Below, one piece after another: positions 24,401-33,400 of a stretch of DNA of 64,000 nucleotides (the stretch's first letter is position 1; every line of letters starts with the position of its first letter). Both the position numbers and the translations under genes were made by a program. A model generated the notes under the pieces. That model made no database searches. It was given only the letters and a program-made list of their open reading frames with translations, and was not told the DNA's origin. Source of the DNA: Atrina japonica (Eukaryota; Mollusca; Bivalvia; Pterioida; Pinnidae); the NCBI GenBank assembly GCA_030159075.1, contig BROG01000109.1, positions 1,387,001-1,451,000 of the forward strand, given 5' to 3'.

Positions 24401-27400
24401 ACCCTTATACACAGGTTCAATTTTGTTGAAGTATGCAGTCAAGGGACTTGAAGAATCTGGCCTTTATAAACAAGTAATCCTTATATAGAGGTGGCCGTTA
24501 TAGCAGGTTTTACTGTATATTCCTTTGTAGTAAAACGTTTTTGTGGTGATGTATTGCTTGATCCCATTAGTGTTTAGTCGAAGTCTTAGCAGTGTTTTGA
24601 GGACTGCCAATGAAATGTGAAAAAACCTTGCTGACAGTGTTCTTTTTTTAAGGCAAGGCCTTATTGCTATGACAGGCTCAAAACTCCTGGGGTTGTTCCG
24701 TGTACTCAATTAAGCATCGCCGGAATTATCGTACAAAAATTATTGTGCCATAGGATTTGCCGAACTACTGCTCTGGCTTTGGAAAATAGTTATCTGAGAT
24801 TCAACCATTAAAACTTTTTTTTGTGTCCAATTTGAATCTTGTTTCATTCGCATACTCTCTCCTTATTATTCCTGAACTAGGACACTGTTTCTTTTAATTT
24901 GAAAACACACTGAAACTTAATCAAACAACGAAAACAGTTGAAAATGCTGTGATGAATTATTTTATAGTCATGTGACATGGGAAAACATGTTTAAAAGGGG
25001 AATTCCCTCAGTTCAACTTTGCTGATTTTAATTTTTACTTTGTTTTTTCCTGCAAAGTCCTGATAGCTTAAACATACCCATCGAAAGTGATTGAACAACA
25101 CTCTGAAAAGTCCTAAATAAGTGCTTGAAAAGTTTTTTTTTGTTGGCTGTATGAACCATGTTGTATATCGTATGTGTCTTGTGATTCTTAGTACATGCTA
25201 TGCTTTAGATGCTAGACTGAATATATACATATATATATATATGTGTTTTATTCTTGCAAAAATGACCATCTTTTGGACCCTTCAGTGCTGTGCTAAAGAA
25301 GAGTTGTTGTAGTCAAGTTTACATGCATACGGTGGAACCTGTCTTGACAGACTACCCAATCAGTCACAAAAATGTGGTCTCTTAAAACAGGTGGTTTCTC
25401 AAGAGAGATTTTCTTTAAAGGATTATTTAACCAAGCGGTTTTCAGAATGTGATCTTTAAACATCACGATCAAGAGTCGAGCTCTACTGACTGAGCCAAGT
25501 CGGCTGTGTCTTTCAAGACAGGTGCTCTTTCATGAGAGTGGTTGTTCAGGATAGGTTCCACTGTACTACTGCTCATACATCAACAAATGGCACGCTCGAT
25601 TCCTGACCGGAGAGTCGCGGGTTCGAGCCTTGACAGAGGCGGCTGGCTTTTCCTGTCCTTGGGTAAGACTGTAAAAACTGAGGTCCTGTGTCACAGTAGG
25701 TGTTGGCACGTTAAAGAACCTTCACTGCACAATGAACGTTAGTGCCGAGAATAGGCCAAAATTTGAAGCCCTTCACCAGCATTTGGTGACATCTCCATAT
25801 GAATGAAATATTCTTGAGTGGAATGTTAAACAACAATACAACAACATAAATCAACAAAACTTGCATGACATGTATGTTTTATGATTCTTTAGCACATGGA
25901 TGTTTTTGATAAACAATGAGCCTGTTTTGGACTTAGTCTATTTACAATGCTGTGGTTAAGAAGATCAGTTGAGGTTAGGATAGTTTGGTGGATGTAAAAT
26001 TTGTTTGTGTAATGTGAGCATTGTAATCTTTGATTACTCTCTGTTTTGATTTTTGTTTTCTTTTTGATATCCAAATCTCCACATTTTAAAAAAAATAGGT
26101 GTCAAATCTGCTTTAAAAAATTGGTGTCCGCTGGGACTTTCTGAGTAGGTTTGTTGGGCTATGTAAAATAAATCCTTTTTCTTTATTTTGTCCCATTTGT
26201 AATTCTTATGCATAGTTTATTCATCCTTGTGAAATAAACTACATTTTTTGTTTATTTCTAAATGTACATTGCAGTAAAACCTTGTTATGCTGCCACCTTT
26301 CGTTCAACCCAAAGTTGGCTTTATAAAGGGTTTGGCGATAGGTTGAGGGAAACACAGGGGCTGAACTTTTTCTTTCAGCTGCTTGGGTCCAGGACTTTTT
26401 TGTTAAATTATGATTGGGTCCGGTCCTCTAACATATGGGTCCAATAACAATAAATCTAAGTCAAAGTTTTAATATAATCAATCAATACAAATAACAATTA
26501 CATGTATCAAAGGTGGGAACACAAAATTATATAAACCAAAAACTGCCACAAAATCATATGAAAAAATGACAATTTAACTTTTCAAAGGAAACAAATAAAG
26601 TTTAGAAATAAAGAAATTGACGGAATAGTCATTCATTGATTCAGACTTGTTAGGTCCTCGGACCTACACAGCAAGAAAACGACAGGGTCCAAAAGTAAAA
26701 TATGTAGGTCCCAGACCTCGGACATAAGGAATTTTCAGCCCCTGAAAACATTAAATGAAATTATAGGGAAAATTGAAAAAGTGGACTTTCAAAAATTGTT
26801 GCAAATGATACAAGGGGCATTATAAATAGGATTTACTGTGTGGTAAATTAGAATTAATCGTGTATTTTCTTTCTTTTTTTCAGATTTTTAAGAGGTACCT
26901 GTAACGTTACTGACTGTCCATTTTCTCACAATGTTGATATTCACAAGATGCCAGTCTGTTTGTACTTTCTGCGAGGGATTTGCAGTCGCGACAACTGTCC
27001 TTATTTACATGTTAACGTCAACAAGAATGCTGAAATATGCCCAGACTTTCTGAAAGGATTTTGTCCTTTGGGAGAAAAGGTAATGAATATGTTGATTTGC
27101 TTCAGAAAAAATTAATTTGAAATATATACAGTTGAACTTTGTCAAAAGACCACTTCCTTAAAGCCACCTTCTGGGGAGTAATGTTCATAAATAAACTTTT
27201 CCTTACTCTCTTAATGTGTATTCTTATGAACTTTCGTTGTATTTTCAAAGTCCTATCCAACTAATTAGTTATTTAATCGTGGAAAACACCTAATGCATTG
27301 ATCTATTTATAAACTGTAAGGTGTTGCTGGTCACTTGGTGATGTTCACTGAGGGTGTTCGTTTCACTGTCCAGGACAATCCAGACAAGTGGAACACCAAT

Positions 27401-30400
27401 CAAATGCTCTGGAACACTGTTCTGGGCAAGAAATTTAGCCATAAACTTACATGAATTATGAAAATTTTATCGACATCTTTGAAATAACTACTTCCTGCCC
27501 TTGTACATTCGATTGTAACAGTACTCATGTGGTGAATCGAGCACACCCTTTATATCACCAGGGTAAATTTAAGAATTCCTATGGAATCCCCTAATAACTC
27601 CATTAATTCATCAAATTTTTTGAATTTTTTTCATTTTCGTCAGTTAGGAGTGGTTTTCTAATGAAAATATCAAAAATTACAATAACGTCCAGAAAATTAC
27701 AATAAAGTCCCCGGTTTGTGACTTTAAGGAATTTTAAGACCACATATATCTAATAAGTCTGGTCCCTCACACTAAGAAAGCACCTGCCCTGTAGTTAGAG
27801 TATCTCACTTTAAATCATTAAGTCTCTCACCTCTAGTCAGTATAGATTCTTGTCCCGCTGGAACCTAAACTGATTTTCTTAGAAAGTTTGCCAGTTTACT
27901 TGCGGAAGGCAGATGGTCTCTTCCCGGGTATATTGTAATTCTTGAGTGGGGTTCTCTCCCGCTGGAACCACCATAGAAAAACTTGCGGAGGCATGGTCAC
28001 CATATAACTTAAAAACTGACAGTGTTGAGTTGAGTATGGCATAAAACACCATATCAGTAAACGAAAAATAGACCACCGTCGCTATTGACCAATCAGAAAA
28101 ATTGTCTTTACGGCAGGGTTCCACTTTACATACACATTTGTCCTGTTGTCCCCCATAAATCTTTTCCAGGCTGTAAGTGGTATTCAATGATACCGGAATG
28201 TTAATATATCCATTGCTAGAGAAGGTAGCCATTGCAAGGCAAGGAGGCCTACCTGCAGTAGCGCGGACAGCAACCACTAACTGTACTTGAATATAAAATT
28301 GATACTAAAGCACTTGATTCTGGGGCTGATGCAACATTGCCAGTTGAAATGAAGAGAGGGTGTTGCTAATAGATTTTTTCTGTTGTGCATTCGCGACTGT
28401 AACTTATGACCACTTTCACTACAATGATTTATTTGTTTTCTTGCGTGACGTAATACACATTAGTGTATTGCATTATGGATGGCATATAAACAAAAAGTAG
28501 TGCCATCCGGGGGCGTGGCTTAATTAGCGTTCAGGTCATTGATGTATGACTCAGATGTTTTCTGGATTGTGAACCAATGAAATTTATCAATTTTAATCAT
28601 TTGGAGACAATGAAAATAGATGCACTGCATATTAAGAATTTGATTTCATTATACAGTAAGCTATATTTTAAGATTTTGCAAAATAACATAAGTAGTTTCA
28701 GAGTCGATTATTATCAGATGATCGATCAGTTAGGATCAGCCGATACTACAGATTGATAGATTATGATTTTCAGCTGATTTTACAACACTTAATGTTATCA
28801 ATGGGTGGAAGATTTAGGTGGAATTGTACAGCTGTTTAAGAAATGTTTCCTCTGGCAAAATAAGACTCATTTAAATTGAAGTATCGTATTTGACCTAATA
28901 AGCATCCAGGGTGCTTAAAAAATGGGACAAAGGGTTGGGCGCTTATTGGAACTGATTAAGAGTCAAATTGACGTAAAACAGTTATTTTTTTATAAAGTGG
29001 TAAAGTTGCTAGAGATGTTTAGCCATTTTTACTGTTATGTCAATACTGTTTCTTCTGTTGATGGGGCTAGAGATAAACTGGACATTTTTCTGTTGATGTG
29101 GAGCTAGAGATAAACTGTTTCTGACATTTTTCTGTTGCTGTGGAGCTAGAGATAAACTGTTTCTGACATTTTTCTGTTGATGTGGAGCTAGAGATAAACT
29201 GTTTCTGACATTTTTCTGTTGATGGGGAGCTAGAGATAAACTGTTTCTGACATTTTTTTACTGGTTCACATCTCCTCATCAACTGGACTAGAAAAGATTC
29301 TCCATCCTGTGTTTAATACAGAATTTTTCTGTTGATGTGAGTAAATAAACTGTTTCTGAAGGAGGGGCACATTTTCCTGTTTAAAGAGACATGTTTCTGC
29401 CATTTTTCTTATTATGTGGAGTAGAATACTGTTTCAAATATTTTTTCTGTTGCTGCCAGATAAAATGTTTCTGACATTTTTCTGGTTATCTCCTTCAATG
29501 GACTAGAAAAGATTCTTCCTCAAATTAAGAAAGGCAGGACATGGGGGCTTATTATGTAGAATACAATATTTTCAATTTGCCCAGAAATGTAAATATCTTT
29601 ATCACTGGTTATGCATTACAGGAGATTGAGATGGTTATGCATACTTGAGATGGTTTTTCATCGACTCAAATGGATGTTATGTATTTCATTTACTATTAGA
29701 GAGATGATCACTCCATAGTTTTTCTTCATGCATTTTTACTGCTGGCAGTGGTCAAGTGGCAGAGCGTTCAACGCACAAGGCTCTCGGATCAATTCCCATT
29801 TCTGGGTAATACAAAGGACTTTAAAAAATGGTAGTGACTGTTCCTTTGCAAAGTGCTCATCAAACAAAATGAAAGACAAGGGTGTTTCAAACAAACTTTA
29901 AACGAAGTTCCTGTGTCATGGCGATCGTGGCATATAAAAGAACCCTCACTGTATTGGCGTCATTCCATAGCACAGGTCAAAATGTATAGCACTTCACCTA
30001 AAGCTGATGACATCTCCGTGTAAGTGAAAAATTCTTGATGGGATGTAAAACTACAATAAAACAAGCTAACGACTTTAACTCCTTCACCCCTAAAGACACA
30101 TTTGGACTGGCCTAAATCATTGATTTACAGAAGAATCCATTGTTTTCCAGGGGTGGATGAGTTATGCATTGTTTAACCTGTTTGGTTTCAATTATATTGT
30201 TCTTGATCTCTTTATAGTGTAAAAAGAAGCATACGTTGATCTGTCAAATCTACGCCAGCACTGGACACTGTCCAGACGGCAAAACGTGTAAGCTGAGGCA
30301 TAAACAGCTAACAAGGAAGAGGAAGAGGCCAGCAAATGTTCTGAATTTTACACAAAAAGGGTATGGTCATTATAACTTAAAATGTCTCATGTCATTTTGT

Positions 30401-33400
30401 ATATGTGAAAAAAACAATTATGTTTTTTAAACTTTGGATTGGTTCTTGACCTCTTAAATTTCTTGTTCTCTATCTGTCTACCGTAATTTCCTTGCATATT
30501 GCCTTCTACATCATATAGTCCACATTGACCTAAGATCCTTGTTCCAGAATAAAACATAAAACAGGCCCCATGTTTTGCCCTTGTGGATGGGGCAAATTTT
30601 ACAAAAGCTTATCATTCATCAATCCTTATCTATATAAATAAGCTTCTTAAAAACTAACTGTTAATTGTATACCATTTCCACATTCATCTCCAATATCTTA
30701 GCATATTTGAACTTTTCCAATTTGTGTCTGTAAATACTTAAAACAACCTTTACGTCAACAGACAGTCATGTTTAATATATAATAATTAATTATAAAGAGA
30801 TTAACTAATTCTTGACAAAAAGTACATATATATTCCATTGTTCTCCCAGTCCCATTTTAAAGCCAACTGTCTCTAAAGTTGCATATCAGGCCATGTTCTT
30901 CATCCATTCAAATTACTTCCCTAACAATTCTTATGTACAATGTACGATTCAAAAGAAATTGAAATATATCATCAGATACCATACAATCTTTTCAACCGTT
31001 TTAACTCCAAACTTGTATCTCATTACCAAATGATTGCCGTAACTATCTAACATCACATTCTTGCAATAAAATGTTGAGCTTCAGTCTTTTATTACTTCTG
31101 ATTAATAAATCCCCACACAGAAAGGCAACTACTCAATTTTCCAAAATTTTCCTCAAATTTCATTCATGTCCTGTATTGTTTAAAATCATGTCTTTCCTTT
31201 CATGACACTAATAACTACTTCGCCTGATAACCCATGTATTCAAAATCACTTACCTCAGGTGACCTTTAAGGGTCATGGGCCTCTTGTCTTAAGAGACCAC
31301 CTGTCTTGTGGAACCACATTCTGAGAACCACTCAAATCTGTTAAGGAAAACCTCTTTCAAGGGAGCACCTGTCGTAGATGTCTTTCAAGATAGGTTTCAC
31401 TGCAAACAGACTACACAGTATTTTATGTTGTTTTCTTTGTATTCCAGAAACCAATCTGTCGATACTTCAACCACGGTGAAAGACAAACTGACGGGAGAAG
31501 AGGAAACAGATATTCCATTCAAAATGAGAAAACTCCCCACATTTATCTCCCTTGATGTTGGTACAGACTATGAAGAAAATAAGGAAAGGTCAAAGTCATC
31601 TCAGGATTTGAATTCTACCTCAGCTACTGTGGAAGGAGTAACAGACACAAAACGTAAGTCACTTATGCAAGACTCAAGTCATGGCCAACATAACCTAAGT
31701 CACTGAAACCAAAAATAAATCACTGACACAGCACAGAAGTCACTGATACAGTCTATAAGTTACTGATGCAACATAAGCATGACATAAGTCACTGACACAA
31801 CACACAAGTCACTGACATAGAAGTCACTGACACATCACGGAAGTGTCAGATACAATCTGTAAGTCACTGACACAACAAAGCATATATGTAATTTGTAAGT
31901 CACTGACACATGGAAATCAGTGGACAAGTACAATTTGTAACTTTAAGTCACTGATATAATCTGTAAGTCACTGACACAACACAGAAGTAACTAATATTAT
32001 CTGAAGGTCACTGACAGCACAAGTCACAGGTACAATTTGTAAGTCACCGCCACAGCATAGAAGTCACTGACTCAACACATAATTCACTGATACAATCTGT
32101 AAGTCACTGATGCAACATAAAACCCTGGCATGACAAAAGTTTTTGCCACAGCACAGAAGTCGTTGACACAACACAGAAGTCACTGATTCAATATGTAAGT
32201 CACTGATACAACACAGAAGTCACTGCCACAACACAGAAGTTATTGACACAACACATATCACAGAAGTCACTGATACAATCTGTAAGTAACCAACATAGCA
32301 TAAGTCATCAATACAATTTGTAAGTCATTGACACAACACAGAAGTCACTGATACAATATGTAAGTCACTGACACAACACAGAAGTCACAACACAGAAGTT
32401 ATTGACACAACACATATCACAGAAGTCACTGATACAATCTGTAAGTAACCAACATAGCATAAGTCATCAATACAATTTGTAAGTCATTGACACAACACAG
32501 AAGTCACTGATACAATATGTAAGTCACTGATACAACACAGAAGTCGCTGCCACAACACAGAAGTTATTGACACAATACATATCACAGAAGTCACTGATAC
32601 AATCTGTAAGTAACCAACATAGCATAAGTCATCAATACAATTTGTAAGTCATTGACACAACACAGAAGTCACTGATACAATATGTAAGTCACTGATACAA
32701 CACAGAAGTCGCTGCCACAACACAGAAGTTATTGACACAACACATATCACAGAAGTCACTGATACAATCTGTAAGTAACCAACATAGCATAAGTCATCAA
32801 TACAATTTGTAAGTCACTGACACAAAACAAAAGTCACTGGTACAATTTGTAAGTCATTGACACAGTAAAAGTCCTGAACTTGAGTCACAATTATAAAAGT
32901 CAAGTCAGTGATGACTCATCACAGAAGTCACTGATACAATCTGAAAGTCATTGACACAGCATAAGTCACCTATACAGTTTGTAAGTCATTGACATGGCAT
33001 AAGTCACTGACACAGCACAAGTCACTTATATAACAGTCAAGTCACTGACACAACACATAAATCAAGAAAAACTCAAATCACAGATTGGTTGATATTTTGG
33101 AGTTATTTCCCCTTTACCATTCACAACATTGTTATTTGCCCCCACTTCAATGCACTTTGCACGAGTTCATTTAAAATTTCAGGTGTTTTACTTCATGCTG
33201 CACAGAATTTTTGCCGCAAGCAAATGCATTCACACACCAATGTTTCTCAAAAGATGAAAAATACTCCTTATATCTATATACATTGTATTACCATTTTTCT
33301 GTGAAACCGCAGGGTCCACTGGACCCCTTATTCAGTCAATATATAGACTTTAAAGCTCAACAGCTGTCTGACATGAGAATTAATTCCCTTTTCTGCCCAC

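Noticed and set aside
31654..33065. CRISPR-like array
   Set aside because: Units are contiguous tandem repeats without unique spacers in a eukaryotic intron.
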